Below are positions 1-8,249 of a stretch of DNA of 43,881 nucleotides, in pieces. Position 1 is the stretch's first letter. Every line of letters starts with the position of its first letter. The notes beneath the pieces are model-generated. The model saw only the letters and a list, made by a program, of their open reading frames with translations. It did no database searches and had not been told where the DNA came from. Source of the stretch: Candidatus Shapirobacteria bacterium (GTDB lineage Bacteria; Patescibacteriota; Microgenomatia; UBA12405; UBA6130); NCBI GenBank assembly GCA_027039485.1, contig JALWDZ010000009.1, positions 1 through 43,881 on the forward strand. Direction: 5' to 3'. Made by a program: the position numbers and the translations under genes.

Positions 1-370
1 TGTGGGGAATGGGGGTGACATCGGAAATAGAAAGGATATCCAAATCCCGCTTAGCCCGCAAAACTTTTAACGCTGCTTCCCGACCCGGCCCCGGGCCCTT
101 GATATAAACCCGAGCCTTTTTTAGACCCAGCTGGGTAGCTTTTTCCAAGCCCTGGGTAACGGTGGTAATCGCTGCATAAGGAGTCGACTTGCGCGTTCCC
201 TTAAAACCTAGACTTCCCGACGAAACCCAGGCCACCGTTTTGCCTCCCAAATCGGTTATTGTCACCAAAGTATTATTAAAAGTGGCGTTAATATAAATCC
301 GCCCCTCGTTAAGAACAATTTTTTCTTTTTTAACCTTCTTTTTGGTTTTTATTTTTTTTGTTTTAGCCAT
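1..370 (-). CDS. rpsK: 30S ribosomal protein S11 (uS11), 3' end outside window
   Basis: Partial gene. It starts at the ATG complementary to 368-370, behind a strong AGGAGG Shine-Dalgarno about 5 nt upstream, and runs off the window edge after about 123 codons. The visible protein has a lysine-rich N-terminus, then the S11 core (EGRIYINATFNNT, ITDLGGKTVAWVSSG, GFKGTRKSTPYAA, IKGPGPGRE, DVTPIPH). S11 sits on the 30S platform near the Shine-Dalgarno helix. It follows rpsM by 8 nt, as in bacterial alpha operons. The missing C-terminus should carry the basic tail. Confidence 0.97.
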   Translation of the reverse strand, partial: MAKTKKIKTKKKVKKEKIVLNEGRIYINATFNNTLVTITDLGGKTVAWVSSGSLGFKGTRKSTPYAAITTVTQGLEKATQLGLKKARVYIKGPGPGREAALKVLRAKRDLDILSISDVTPIPH

Positions 371-378
371 TTTACCTC

Positions 379-786
379 CTATTTCTGACGCGCTTTTTGT
401 TGCGCTTCTAACTTAGCCCACATTTCTTTCGTCAAAGCGCCCACTGTCTTGCGCTTTCCCTTCCGGGTCCGGGCGTTGCTGCGGGTCCGCTGGCCCCGCA
501 CCGGCAAACCGGCAAGATGGCGTAAGCCCCGGTAGGCTTTAATCGCCTTAAGGCGGTTAATGTTGGCCCGAATTTCCTGTCGCAACTCCCCCTCAATTTT
601 ATATTTTTCCAAAGCAGCTAAGATTTTTGCTTTTTCTTCACCGGTCAACTTGGCAACCCGCTTGGTAGCATCCAAGTGGGCCGCATTAATGATTTCTTGA
701 GCCCGCGTTCGGCCAATCCCATAAATCCGGGTCAGGCCGATGAGCAACCGTTCTTTATCGGGAATTTCAATGCCTCCCAAACGCAT
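379..786 (-). CDS. rpsM: 30S ribosomal protein S13 (uS13)
   Basis: 135 aa. The N-terminal half has the S13 helix-two-turn-helix region (GIEIPDKERLLIGLTRIYGIG, near residues 5-25), and the C-terminus has the conserved GLRHLAGLPVRGQRTRSNARTRKGK tract that contacts 16S rRNA and P-site tRNA. S13 forms head bridges to the 50S. It is about 15 residues longer than the E. coli protein, the excess being a lysine/glutamine-rich tail. It lies between rpmJ and rpsK, the standard order. Confidence 0.97.
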   Translation of the reverse strand: MRLGGIEIPDKERLLIGLTRIYGIGRTRAQEIINAAHLDATKRVAKLTGEEKAKILAALEKYKIEGELRQEIRANINRLKAIKAYRGLRHLAGLPVRGQRTRSNARTRKGKRKTVGALTKEMWAKLEAQQKARQK

Positions 787-788
787 CG

Positions 789-902
789 TTAACCCTGCCT
801 CTGCTTATGGCGGGGATTTTTGCAAATAACATAAAGCCGCCCCCGCCGGCGGACAATCCGACAATCACGACATCGCTTTTTAATGCTTGATTGCACTTTC
901 AT
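789..902 (-). CDS. rpmJ: 50S ribosomal protein L36 (bL36)
   Basis: 37 aa, read directly from the sequence. The start codon overlaps the infA stop by one base (TAATG), so translation is probably coupled. The zinc site is complete: Cys11, Cys14, Cys27 and His32, so this is the zinc-binding C+ form. The length and the N-terminal [11 protein letters not shown] are typical of L36, a small 23S rRNA-binding protein of the mature 50S subunit. Confidence 0.96.
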   Translation of the reverse strand: MKVQSSIKKRCRDCRIVRRRGRLYVICKNPRHKQRQG

Positions 903-1123
903 TATTTTTCGCGATAAACAATTCGCCCTTTGCTCAGGTCATAGGCCGAAATTTCCACTTTCACCCGGTCGCCAGGAATTACCCGGACGTAATGCACTTT
1001 CATTCTTCCGGCCAGATAGGCAAAAATTTCCTTGCCGCTATCTAGTTTAACCCGAAAAGTGGTATCTGGCAATGCCTTAACAACCGTGCCGCTAACAACG
1101 ACTTTATTTTCCTGCTTTTTCAT
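902..1123 (-). CDS. infA: Translation initiation factor IF-1
   Basis: 73 aa, the usual IF-1 length. It is a single S1/OB-fold with the family signatures [21 protein letters not shown], the basic [17 protein letters not shown] stretch and the [11 protein letters not shown] end. IF-1 binds the 30S A site and assists IF-2 and IF-3. It overlaps the end of map by 20 nt and rpmJ by 1 nt, so all three are likely translated from one message. Confidence 0.97.
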   Translation of the reverse strand: MKKQENKVVVSGTVVKALPDTTFRVKLDSGKEIFAYLAGRMKVHYVRVIPGDRVKVEISAYDLSKGRIVYREK

Positions 1124-1868
1124 GAGTTTCCTTCCACAAATAAGGGGTTAACACCTGGCCGCCAGTTTTTCCGACCACCACCGTTTTCTCAAAAAGCGCT
1201 GCTATTTTACCATCTCGGGTAGCAATTGTCCAGCCGTCATCGGCGACAACTAAATCTGGCCGGCCGGCACTATAAATAACCTCGATGGCAATTGTTTCTC
1301 CAGCCTGAAAAACATACTGGCCCATTTGGGACTCTTCGAAGCCGGGAATAAAAGGCTCCTGGTGAAGTTCGCGGCCTACTCCATGGCCGGTTAAATCGCG
1401 AGAGACGCTGCCAATGCCCTGCCCTTCAATTGTCTCTTGAATTGCCCGGGAAACATCCCTAACCCGGCGGCCGGGCCGGGCAGCCTTAATGGCTCGGTTT
1501 AATGCCTCCTCGCCCGCCTGGAGAAATTTTTGGTAGCGGTTAGTTTCTAGTTCCCAACTATAGGCCATATCGGTGTTGTAGCCTTGATAATAAGCCCCCA
1601 TATCGAGGCTTACTAAATCGCCTTTTTGAAATTGCCGCTGGTTGGGAATGCCGTGGACAATGCCCTCATTAAGGTTAATGCATGTTGCCCAACGGTAACC
1701 CGGTACCCGGGCAAAAGCTGCCTCGGCCCCTCTCGCTTCCAAAAAATGACGGGCAAAATTTTCAGCTTCGATTAATTTCCGGCCCGGACGGATAAATTCT
1801 CGGGTGGCTGCCAGCGCCTGGGCTAAAATCAGCCCCCCGGCCCGCATGGCTGCTAACTTATCGGCCAT
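1104..1868 (-). CDS. map: Type I methionine aminopeptidase
   Basis: 254 aa from the ATG at 1868; a TTG two codons earlier is possible but less likely. The two-metal site is intact with family spacing: Asp89, Asp100, His162, Glu196 and Glu227, plus substrate-side His72 and His169 (motifs VSLDMGAYY, NTDMAYS, LTGHGVGRELHQEP, IAIEVIYSAG, LFEKTVVV). It removes the initiator Met from nascent chains in the cytoplasm. It overlaps adk by 11 nt. The secY-adk-map-infA order is classical for Gram-positives and CPR. Confidence 0.96.
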   Translation of the reverse strand: MADKLAAMRAGGLILAQALAATREFIRPGRKLIEAENFARHFLEARGAEAAFARVPGYRWATCINLNEGIVHGIPNQRQFQKGDLVSLDMGAYYQGYNTDMAYSWELETNRYQKFLQAGEEALNRAIKAARPGRRVRDVSRAIQETIEGQGIGSVSRDLTGHGVGRELHQEPFIPGFEESQMGQYVFQAGETIAIEVIYSAGRPDLVVADDGWTIATRDGKIAALFEKTVVVGKTGGQVLTPYLWKETHEKAGK

Positions 1869-2463
1869 TTTCAATCAACTGCCGCAAATCCGCCTGGATA
1901 GCAGCTATGGGGCGATTGCCGTCCACAACTACCAGGATCCCTTGGCGACGGTAGAAATCTTTAATTGGCTGAATATTCTGGTGGTATTCTTTAAGGCGGC
2001 GGCGGAGGACTTCTTCGTGGTCATCGGCTCGGCCCGGCTGAAATTGGCGCCCGGCAGCAATAGCCCGGCGGCGGCGCTCAACAATTACCTCATCGGGCAC
2101 CTCCAAAAGAATAACCAGCTCGAGGCGAATCTTTAACGAAGCCAAAAAATCATCCAAAAGTTCGGCCTGGGCAAACGTCCGCGGAAAGCCATCAAGGATA
2201 AACCCTGATTTCACCGCCGGCCGCAATTGGCGAAAAAGGATGGCCGCCACTAGCTCGTCAGGGGCCAAGAGGCCTCGGTTGACATAACGGGCTAACTTTT
2301 GGCCGTTGGCTGTTTTTTGGGCAATCTCCTGGCGCAAAATTGCCCCGATAGAAAGGTGTCGGTAGCGGAAATGCTTTGCCAACAAGGCCGCTTGGGTACC
2401 CTTACCTCCCCCAGAAGGCCCTAAAATAGCCAAATAGCGGACAGGTTTAGAAATAGTGGTCAT
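1858..2463 (-). CDS. adk: Adenylate kinase, short-LID type
   Basis: About 201 aa from the ATG at 2463; a start seven codons upstream (2484) is also open, and neither has a clear Shine-Dalgarno. It interconverts ATP + AMP with 2 ADP. The P-loop GPSGGGKGTQ is at residues 15-24, the NMP-binding region follows (LSIGAILRQE, ILDGFPRT near 81-88), and the LID is short: the usual roughly 30-residue zinc/beta LID is replaced by a brief loop ending GRADDHEEVLRRRL. It overlaps both secY and map, so it is embedded in the operon. Confidence 0.95.
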   Translation of the reverse strand: MTTISKPVRYLAILGPSGGGKGTQAALLAKHFRYRHLSIGAILRQEIAQKTANGQKLARYVNRGLLAPDELVAAILFRQLRPAVKSGFILDGFPRTFAQAELLDDFLASLKIRLELVILLEVPDEVIVERRRRAIAAGRQFQPGRADDHEEVLRRRLKEYHQNIQPIKDFYRRQGILVVVDGNRPIAAIQADLRQLIENGR

Positions 2464-3739
2464 AATCCCAGGTTTGGACGACATTTTCTAACAGGCGGTG
2501 GATTTCCAACAAAACCGAAACAACAATCAAAATGCCGGTTCCCCCTAAAGCCAAGCTGGTAACATGGGTTAATTTTTGGGCAATTGACGGCAAAACGGCC
2601 ACCAAACCCAAAAAAATTGCCCCAATAAAGGTCACCCGGGAAAGAAGGAAAGAAAGCCGCTCTTGGGTTGCTTTACCAGGACGGACGCCGGGAATAAAGC
2701 CACCCGACTTCCGCAATTGGTCGGCCACCTCTTCAGGATTAAAAACCACGGTGGTGTAAAAGTAAGTAAAGACAACCACCAAGAGGAAATAACTGACAAT
2801 ATAAAAAAGGCTGCCCGGTTGCAGCTGGCGGCTGAGAATATCGCCCCAGGTTGCCAGCTGGGGATTGGGCAAGTGGCGCAAAACGCCGCTAATCATCGAA
2901 GGAATCGTCACCAGCGAGAGGGCAAAAATGATTGGCATCACCCCAGCTGTATTCACCTTGAGAGGCAAATAACTTAGCTGGCCACCATAAACTTGGCCTC
3001 CAGAAATGCGCCGGGCATAATTCACCGGCACCCGCAAAAACGCTTCGTCAACCATGACAATTGCTGCCATCAGCAAAATTAGCAAAGCAAAAAAGAAAAT
3101 CAGAGGGAAGGGGTTATCGCCGCTAAAAGTAGTCAAAGTTTGGAAAATGGAAACCGGGTAACGGGCCAAAATTCCTACCAAAATAATCAGAGAAACACCA
3201 TGGCCAATGCCAAACTCATTGATTAGCTCGCCCAGAAAAACCAGGATAATTGTCCCCGCTGTCATCGTAAATGCCAGCAAAATAATTTCCAGCAGGCCGA
3301 TCTGGCCCAGTAAATGCTGGCTGCGCAAAAGGAAAGCCATTCCCATTCCCTGCAAAAACGCCAACGGCACCGTCAAGAGGCGGGTATACTGGTTTAATTT
3401 GCGCTGGCCATATTCCCCCTCCTTGCGCAACTCCTCAATTTGGGGCATAACAAAAGCTAAAAGTTGAAAAATAACCGAGGCATTAATATAAGGGTTCAAA
3501 CCTAAAGCGATAATGGAAAAATTAACCAGCGTCCCGCCGGAAAAAATATCCAAAAGGGCAAAAAATTGGTTCTGGGCAAAATAATTTTTAAGCAACGAGG
3601 TATCAACGCCCGGTGCCGGCAGGTGGGCCAAGAGGCGAAACCAAAATAAAATTAGAAGGGTAAAAACAATTTTGCGGCGCACCTGGGGAATCCGCAAAGC
3701 TTGCCAATAAACAGCCAGCGACTGTTTAATTTTTTTCAT
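2447..3739 (-). CDS. secY: Preprotein translocase subunit SecY
   Basis: 430 aa polytopic membrane protein with about ten hydrophobic segments, the expected SecY topology. Family motifs include the plug/TM2 region with LDIFSGGTLVNFSIIALGLNPYI, the FGIGHGVSLII segment, and the cytoplasmic loop carrying YARRISGGQVYGG. It forms the SecYEG channel that exports envelope proteins such as the sortase and MltG encoded in this window. It overlaps rplO by 14 nt and adk by 17 nt. Confidence 0.97.
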   Translation of the reverse strand: MKKIKQSLAVYWQALRIPQVRRKIVFTLLILFWFRLLAHLPAPGVDTSLLKNYFAQNQFFALLDIFSGGTLVNFSIIALGLNPYINASVIFQLLAFVMPQIEELRKEGEYGQRKLNQYTRLLTVPLAFLQGMGMAFLLRSQHLLGQIGLLEIILLAFTMTAGTIILVFLGELINEFGIGHGVSLIILVGILARYPVSIFQTLTTFSGDNPFPLIFFFALLILLMAAIVMVDEAFLRVPVNYARRISGGQVYGGQLSYLPLKVNTAGVMPIIFALSLVTIPSMISGVLRHLPNPQLATWGDILSRQLQPGSLFYIVSYFLLVVVFTYFYTTVVFNPEEVADQLRKSGGFIPGVRPGKATQERLSFLLSRVTFIGAIFLGLVAVLPSIAQKLTHVTSLALGGTGILIVVSVLLEIHRLLENVVQTWDYDHYF

Positions 3740-4196
3740 CTTTACCCGCGGGGGTAATAATTTTTCCCTTGACTGCTTTGATGGCTTCGGCTGCCCCTTT
3801 GGTCACCGGGAGAGCTATCCGGAGAGCTTTTTGCAATTTACCTTTTTTAACTACTTTTACCTTGTACCGGCTGAAAGTCTGGCCAATTTTGCCTTTCTTT
3901 TGGAGAAAACGAAAATCAACTATTTGCTTTGGGTCGCCGTTTTTTTCCAGCCAATCTAGAGTGATCGTCACTTTCTGGAAACGGCTTCGGTGACCTTTGC
4001 CCCGCCAAACTGGCAAACGTTTAATAAGCGATTTCTTGCTTTTGGTTCCTTCGAAAAGAAAGCTGACTTTACCGCGGGAAAGTTGCCCCTTAGTCCCCCG
4101 GCCCACCGTGTGACCCCCTTTGCCCGAGCCATAGCCGCGCCCCCGGCGTTTTGCCGGCCGCTTGGTAATCGCTTTTAGCTGGTGCAATTTGATCAT
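3726..4196 (-). CDS. rplO: 50S ribosomal protein L15 (uL15)
   Basis: 156 aa. The N-terminal glycine- and basic-rich extension that threads into the 50S is clear (KRRGRGYGSGKGGHTVGRGTKGQ, residues about 17-39), followed by the L15 globular domain with VTKGAAEAIKAVKGKII near the C-terminus. The gene follows rpsE directly with a 4-nt ATGA overlap. In most bacteria rpmD (uL30) lies between rpsE and rplO; it is absent here. Confidence 0.96.
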   Translation of the reverse strand: MIKLHQLKAITKRPAKRRGRGYGSGKGGHTVGRGTKGQLSRGKVSFLFEGTKSKKSLIKRLPVWRGKGHRSRFQKVTITLDWLEKNGDPKQIVDFRFLQKKGKIGQTFSRYKVKVVKKGKLQKALRIALPVTKGAAEAIKAVKGKIITPAGKDEKN

Positions 4197-4654
4197 TTGG
4201 CTAACTCCTGAAAAGCTTTAAAAACGGCGTAGGCCACCGCGGTGCGGTTTCGGGAGCCAAAAATTTTAGCCACCATATTTTCTACCCCGCTAACTTCCAG
4301 GGTTGTCCGGACGGCACCGCCGGCAATAATCCCCGTTCCGGCCGGAGCCGGCTTCAAAAGCAAACGGGTAGCCTTATATTTTATTTCTAGGGCATGGGGG
4401 ATTGTTTTTTCTTCGCCTTGCAAAGGGAGATGGACCAAGAGCTTCTCCGCCCGGCGGACAGCTTTGCGGATGGCTGAGCTAACATCCTTGGCCTTTGCCA
4501 AAGCCACTCCCAGGCCTCCGTTTTCATCGCCAACGGCCACTAAAGCGGTAAAGCCAATCTGGTTGCCCCCCTTGGTTTTCTTGGAAACCCGCTTAATTTC
4601 AATTACCTTGGTTTTCAAACCAGATTCGGTGGTTCTTTCCCTCTTCTTTTCCAT
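4193..4654 (-). CDS. rpsE: 30S ribosomal protein S5 (uS5)
   Basis: 153 aa. The N-terminal dsRNA-binding-like domain contains KTKGGNQIGFTALVAVGDENGGLGVALAKAKDV, and the C-terminal domain contains the S5 signature PAPAGTGIIAGGAVRTTLEVSGVENMVAK. S5 contributes to decoding fidelity and mRNA entry. It lies 2 nt after rplR and overlaps rplO by 4 nt, with no room for rpmD. Confidence 0.97.
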   Translation of the reverse strand: MEKKRERTTESGLKTKVIEIKRVSKKTKGGNQIGFTALVAVGDENGGLGVALAKAKDVSSAIRKAVRRAEKLLVHLPLQGEEKTIPHALEIKYKATRLLLKPAPAGTGIIAGGAVRTTLEVSGVENMVAKIFGSRNRTAVAYAVFKAFQELAK

Positions 4655-4656
4655 CT

Positions 4657-5013
4657 TTAAAATTTCAACCCTCCCGCCCGGGCGCCTTCGGCCAAGGCTT
4701 TTACCCGACCGTGATAAACATAACCGCTGCGGTCAAAGGCTACTCTTTTAATGCCCTTTTTGAGGGCCAAACGGGCCAACTCCTGCCCTACCAACCGGGC
4801 CTGAGTCACCCGGGACATCTTTTCTTTTTGGTACTTTTTCATCTTTAAAAGCGCTTTGCTGGAAAAGGCGACCAATGTTTGGCCACTGACAATATCAACA
4901 ATTTGCGCCCAAATATGGCGATTGGAGCGAAAAACAGTTATCTTCCGCTTCCGCCCTTGTTGGCGCAATTTTTGTCGAACCCGCTGCTGGCGCTTCTTAA
5001 GATTAGGCTTCAT
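4657..5013 (-). CDS. rplR: 50S ribosomal protein L18 (uL18)
   Basis: 118 aa, normal L18 length. The basic N-terminus (KKRQQRVRQKLRQQGRKRK) is followed by the 5S rRNA-binding core with VFRSNRHIWAQIVD and the C-terminal FDRSGYVYHGRVKALAEGAR signature. L18 forms the 5S RNP with L5 and 5S rRNA. It sits between rplF and rpsE with 1-2 nt spacers. Confidence 0.96.
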   Translation of the reverse strand: MKPNLKKRQQRVRQKLRQQGRKRKITVFRSNRHIWAQIVDIVSGQTLVAFSSKALLKMKKYQKEKMSRVTQARLVGQELARLALKKGIKRVAFDRSGYVYHGRVKALAEGARAGGLKF

Positions 5014-5014
5014 T

Positions 5015-5557
5015 TTACGCTCCCGTTTTAGCCACCTTTCCTGGCTTTAATTTTATCACTTCATTTTGATAGCGAATCCCCTTGCCTTTATAGGCGTCCG
5101 GAGGGTGAATGCGGCGGATTTGGGCGGCGATTTCCCCTACCAATTGGCGGTCAGGGCCGCGGACGGTAATTAGATCGCCGTCAACCACAAATTTGATTCC
5201 TGGCGGCGGCTCAACCTTTACCGGATGGGAAAAGCCAACTTGAAAAACGGCCGCTTGGCCTTCCAATTGGACTTTATAGCCGGTTCCCACTACCTGGAGA
5301 GTTTTCTGCCAGCCTTCGCTCACGCCGCGGACCGCATTGGCCAAAAGGCTGCGCCAGGTACCCCAAAGAGCTCGTGTTTGCCGGCTCTGGTCGCGGGGCG
5401 ACAAGCTAATCTTTTTCTCTTCCATTTTTATGTCCAAACTAGCCGGGATAGTAAAAGCTAATTCGCCTTCTTTGCCCTGAAAGCTAACCCGGCGCCCTTC
5501 CAGCTTTACCGTCACCCCAGCGGGAATCGTTACCGGTTGGCGGCCAATTTTAGACAT
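5015..5557 (-). CDS. rplF: 50S ribosomal protein L6 (uL6)
   Basis: 180 aa. The two tandem L6 folds are complete: MSKIGRQPVTIPAGVTV at the N-terminus, and in the second half the VVGTGYKVQLEG strand and the conserved VRGPDRQLVGEIAAQIRRIHPPDAYKGKGIRY block. L6 lies at the base of the 50S stalk near the sarcin-ricin loop. It is packed 1 nt from rpsH and rplR. Confidence 0.97.
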   Translation of the reverse strand: MSKIGRQPVTIPAGVTVKLEGRRVSFQGKEGELAFTIPASLDIKMEEKKISLSPRDQSRQTRALWGTWRSLLANAVRGVSEGWQKTLQVVGTGYKVQLEGQAAVFQVGFSHPVKVEPPPGIKFVVDGDLITVRGPDRQLVGEIAAQIRRIHPPDAYKGKGIRYQNEVIKLKPGKVAKTGA

Positions 5558-5558
5558 T

Positions 5559-5948
5559 TTAGTTCAGCAAAACAGCGGCAATGACTTCCCCGCCAATTTT
5601 TAACTTTTTGGCTTCAGCAGCCGTCATAACCCCTTGTGAGGTAGAAACGATGACCATGCCCTTACCGGTCGGAAACGGCAGCTCATTAGCGCCACTATAG
5701 TAGCGCCGGCCAGGTTTAGAAAAAAGCTGGACATCGCGCAAAACTGGCCGTTGGTTAACAAAATTAAGGTCCACCTGGAAAGTCTTATAATTACTTTTCG
5801 GTGCCACCACCTTAGCCAGAACGCCACGCTGGGCTAAGAGCTTGGCCACCGCCAAGTTTAATCCCGACCGCGGCACCACAACTTCCCGCCGCCCAGCACG
5901 GGCAGCATTCTTTAAGCGGATCAGAAAATCTCCCACTAAGTATTCCAT
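5559..5948 (-). CDS. rpsH: 30S ribosomal protein S8 (uS8)
   Basis: 129 aa, typical length. The N-terminal domain has the IRLKNAARAGRREVVVPRSGLN region, and the C-terminal domain has RRYYSGANELPFPTGKGMVIVSTSQGVMTAAEAKK, where the STSxGxMT motif binds 16S rRNA helix 21. In E. coli S8 is also the spc-operon repressor; I did not identify an S8-like mRNA target here. It is 1 nt from rpsN. Confidence 0.96.
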   Translation of the reverse strand: MEYLVGDFLIRLKNAARAGRREVVVPRSGLNLAVAKLLAQRGVLAKVVAPKSNYKTFQVDLNFVNQRPVLRDVQLFSKPGRRYYSGANELPFPTGKGMVIVSTSQGVMTAAEAKKLKIGGEVIAAVLLN

Positions 5949-5949
5949 A

Positions 5950-6135
5950 TTACCAGCTTGCCTTTTTAACTCCCGGCAGCTCCCCTTTCAGCGCCAATTC
6001 CCGGAAGCAAAGCCGGCAAAGGCCAAAATAACGAATATAACCGCGGGGTCGGCCGCAAAGCCGACAGCGGTTGCGGTAACGATCTTTATACTTTAAATTT
6101 TTCTTTTCGCGGACAATTTTTGCTTTGTTAGCCAT
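5950..6135 (-). CDS. rpsN: 30S ribosomal protein S14, type Z (uS14)
   Basis: 61 aa, the short zinc-binding form. The C-x2-C-x12-C-x2-C ligands are Cys24, Cys27, Cys40 and Cys43, within [13 protein letters not shown] and [11 protein letters not shown]. The long zinc-free form is about 100 aa. S14 assembles late into the 30S head. It overlaps the end of rplE by 8 nt. Confidence 0.96.
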   Translation of the reverse strand: MANKAKIVREKKNLKYKDRYRNRCRLCGRPRGYIRYFGLCRLCFRELALKGELPGVKKASW

Positions 6136-6673
6136 TTTCGCTCCTTTCGAAAACTGCCCCTAAGCTCTCTAATAAAATTTTGGCTTCTTGAGGGTCCTTA
6201 GTAGTGGTAACGATGGTTATCGCCAAACCTTTTATCCGGTGAACTTGGTCAGGGGCAATTTCCGGAAAAACCACCTGCTCGCTAATCCCCAACGTATAAT
6301 TACCATATTTATCAAAACTTTGCAACGATAAACCGCGAAAATCGCGCAAACGGGGCAAAACTAAACGAAACAGTTTTTCCAAAAAATCCCACATTCGCCG
6401 CCGGCGTAAAGTCACCCGCAAAGCAATAGGCTCATTTTTGCGCAAATGAAAACCGGAAATTGCTTTTCGGGCCCGGCGTACCTGGGGCCACTGACCGGTA
6501 ATAGCCGCCAGCTCCTTTTTTGCTTCTTCAACCGCGTTTTTATCATCGCGAAAATCGGCAATTCCCATGTTAATAACCACTTTTTCCACCCGCGGCACCG
6601 CGAGGGGATTTTTCTTCCCCAATTTCTTCTGTAACTCGGGCACGATTTTTTCCGCAAAGTCCTTAGCGAGCAT
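6128..6673 (-). CDS. rplE: 50S ribosomal protein L5 (uL5)
   Basis: 181 aa. The start is placed at the second available ATG (6673) because a perfect GGAGG (complement of 6679-6683) lies 5 nt upstream of it; an ATG four codons earlier has no such site. L5 signatures are [35 protein letters not shown] and [23 protein letters not shown]5 binds 5S rRNA and P-site tRNA and forms the central bridge. It overlaps rplX by 11 nt. Confidence 0.95.
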   Translation of the reverse strand: MLAKDFAEKIVPELQKKLGKKNPLAVPRVEKVVINMGIADFRDDKNAVEEAKKELAAITGQWPQVRRARKAISGFHLRKNEPIALRVTLRRRRMWDFLEKLFRLVLPRLRDFRGLSLQSFDKYGNYTLGISEQVVFPEIAPDQVHRIKGLAITIVTTTKDPQEAKILLESLGAVFERSENG

Positions 6674-6986
6674 CTTTGCCTCCATCTAACAGGCTGCCAC
6701 AGCGACGGCAAACGCGTAACTTCTGCCCTTTCTCAACCCGATAGGCTACCCTGGTCGGCTGGTGGCAATGGGGACAAACTACCATCACCTTAGAGGCCAA
6801 CAAGGGCTTTTCAATTTCTAAAATGCCGCCCGGTTGTTTGCCTTGGGCTTTGACATGCTTCTTAACAATGTTTATTCCTTCGACAACCACCATCTGCTTC
6901 TTGGGCAAAACCTTTTTTACCTTCCCCCGCCGGCCGCGGTCTTTGCCCAACAAAACAACAACCTCGTCGCCGCGATGAATTTTCAT
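6663..6986 (-). CDS. rplX: 50S ribosomal protein L24 (uL24)
   Basis: 107 aa. The N-terminal KOW motif (GDEVVVLLGKDRGRRGKVKKVLPKK) is followed by the VVEGINIVKKHVK segment and a C-terminal zinc knuckle with Cys71, Cys74, Cys93 and Cys96. L24 initiates 50S assembly at the 5' end of 23S rRNA. A GGAGG Shine-Dalgarno lies 8 nt before the start. It abuts rplN directly. Confidence 0.96.
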   Translation of the reverse strand: MKIHRGDEVVVLLGKDRGRRGKVKKVLPKKQMVVVEGINIVKKHVKAQGKQPGGILEIEKPLLASKVMVVCPHCHQPTRVAYRVEKGQKLRVCRRCGSLLDGGKDAR

Positions 6987-7355
6987 TTAAAAAACCTCCT
7001 TGGCCAGAGAAACGATTTTATTGTAACCCCGGTCGCGAATTTCCCGGGCAATCGGGCCAAAAACCCGGCTGCCGCGAGGATTGCCATGGTCATCGATAAT
7101 CACGGCAGCATTATCATCAAAACGAATATAAGAGCCATCGGGGCGGCGGATTTCCTTCCGGGTCCGGACCACAACGGCTTTTACCTTTTCCTTCTTTTTC
7201 ACTACTCCCTCCGGCGTGGCGTCTTTTACTACCGCCAAAATTTTATCGCCAATACGGGCATAATAACGGCGGCTGCCGCCATAAATATGGATCAGCATCA
7301 ACTTTTTCGCCCCGGTATTGTCAGCAGCGGCAAGGATTGATCTTAGTTGCAACAT
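6987..7355 (-). CDS. rplN: 50S ribosomal protein L14 (uL14)
   Basis: 122 aa, exactly the usual length. Conserved features are [24 protein letters not shown] at the N-terminus (read as two halves), [25 protein letters not shown] and [27 protein letters not shown] at the C-terminus. L14 takes part in intersubunit bridges B5 and B8. It lies 2 nt after rpsQ. Confidence 0.97.
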   Translation of the reverse strand: MLQLRSILAAADNTGAKKLMLIHIYGGSRRYYARIGDKILAVVKDATPEGVVKKKEKVKAVVVRTRKEIRRPDGSYIRFDDNAAVIIDDHGNPRGSRVFGPIAREIRDRGYNKIVSLAKEVF

Positions 7356-7357
7356 CT

Positions 7358-7627
7358 TTAGGCAGATCGCAAAATTTTAACAATTCGGAAACGCTTTAAC
7401 TTACTCAGCGGGCGGGTTTCTTTAATTTCTACCCAGTCTCCTTCTTTAGCTCCCAACTGATTATCGGCATAAAATTTCTTGCGGCGAACCATAATCCGCC
7501 GGTAGAGGGGATGGGGGCGGCGTTCCTCTCGCAGAACAACCGCTGTTTTTTCCATTTTAGTCGAGATAACCCGCCCCTGGAAAAATTTCCCGGCTGGTTT
7601 TTCTTTCTGTTTTTTTACTGCTTTCAT
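7358..7627 (-). CDS. rpsQ: 30S ribosomal protein S17 (uS17)
   Basis: 89 aa. After a short lysine-rich N-terminal extension comes the OB-fold with [33 protein letters not shown] and the [21 protein letters not shown] signature. S17 is a primary 16S rRNA-binding protein. It overlaps rpmC by 4 nt. Confidence 0.95.
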   Translation of the reverse strand: MKAVKKQKEKPAGKFFQGRVISTKMEKTAVVLREERRPHPLYRRIMVRRKKFYADNQLGAKEGDWVEIKETRPLSKLKRFRIVKILRSA

Positions 7628-7845
7628 TTTTTCTCCTTTCTGGCCGCGGCAAGTTCCTTTTCGTGGCGCAAAGTTTTTAAAACCGCAATTGCATGCCGCA
7701 GCTGGCGGGGCTGGCGGACATTTTTCAGCTGACCCCGGGCCAGCTTCATTTTAGCCAAGAGCAATTCTTTTTCTTTTTTGGCAATTTCCAGGCTCAAAGC
7801 CTTTATGGATTTTGCCCGCCAGTCTTGTTTTTCTTGCTTTTTCAT
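7624..7845 (-). CDS. rpmC: 50S ribosomal protein L29 (uL29)
   Basis: 73 aa, two predicted helices. The first carries LEIAKKEKELLLAKMKLARGQLKN, the second the RQLRHAIAVLKTLRHEKE region that matches the R-x-I-A-R-x-x-T signature loosely. L29 lies at the nascent-chain exit near L23. Its place between rplP and rpsQ, with 4-nt overlaps on both sides, supports the call, since the sequence alone is weakly conserved. Confidence 0.9.
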   Translation of the reverse strand: MKKQEKQDWRAKSIKALSLEIAKKEKELLLAKMKLARGQLKNVRQPRQLRHAIAVLKTLRHEKELAAARKEKK

Positions 7846-8249
7846 TTTCGTTCGACAATTTTAGTTGCTAACGGTAACTTAGTAGCTGCCCGCCGTAACG
7901 CTTCCCGGGCCAACTTATCCTCTACTCCGCTTAATTCAAAAATAATCTTACCCGGCCGGATCACGGCCACATAGGTATCAATGTCGCCTTTACCGCCACC
8001 CATCGGAGCTCCGGCCGGTTTCTTAGTAACCGGCTTATCAGGGAAAATTCTAATCCACATTTTACCACTTCTTTTGGTAAAATTCGTGATTGCCCGCCGG
8101 GCCGCTTCAATTTGGGCCGCCGTCAGCCAACCTCCTTGCAAACTCTTTAAGCCAATTTCGCCAAAGGCAACCGTATAACCCGACTGGGCTTTGCCGCCAA
8201 TCCGGCCCCGAAACTGCTTGCGATATTTAGTTTTGCGTGGCTGCAACAT
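7842..8249 (-). CDS. rplP: 50S ribosomal protein L16 (uL16)
   Basis: 135 aa. Strong matches to L16: MLQPRKTKYRKQFRGRIGGKA, VAFGEIGLKSLQGGWLTAAQIEAARRAI, and the 23S/A-site tRNA-facing segment IRIFPDKPVTKKPAGAPMGGGKG. Arg and basic residues that organise the A site are retained. It overlaps rpmC by 4 nt and rpsC by 1 nt. Confidence 0.97.
   Translation of the reverse strand: MLQPRKTKYRKQFRGRIGGKAQSGYTVAFGEIGLKSLQGGWLTAAQIEAARRAITNFTKRSGKMWIRIFPDKPVTKKPAGAPMGGGKGDIDTYVAVIRPGKIIFELSGVEDKLAREALRRAATKLPLATKIVERK

Noticed and set aside
1804-2136. Plus-strand open frame opposite map and adk
   Set aside because: Overlaps two solid minus-strand genes and shows no recognisable protein features.
4190-4200. 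Genetic code 25 (TGA as Gly)
   Set aside because: TGA ends several conserved genes exactly where the families end, so the standard bacterial code applies.
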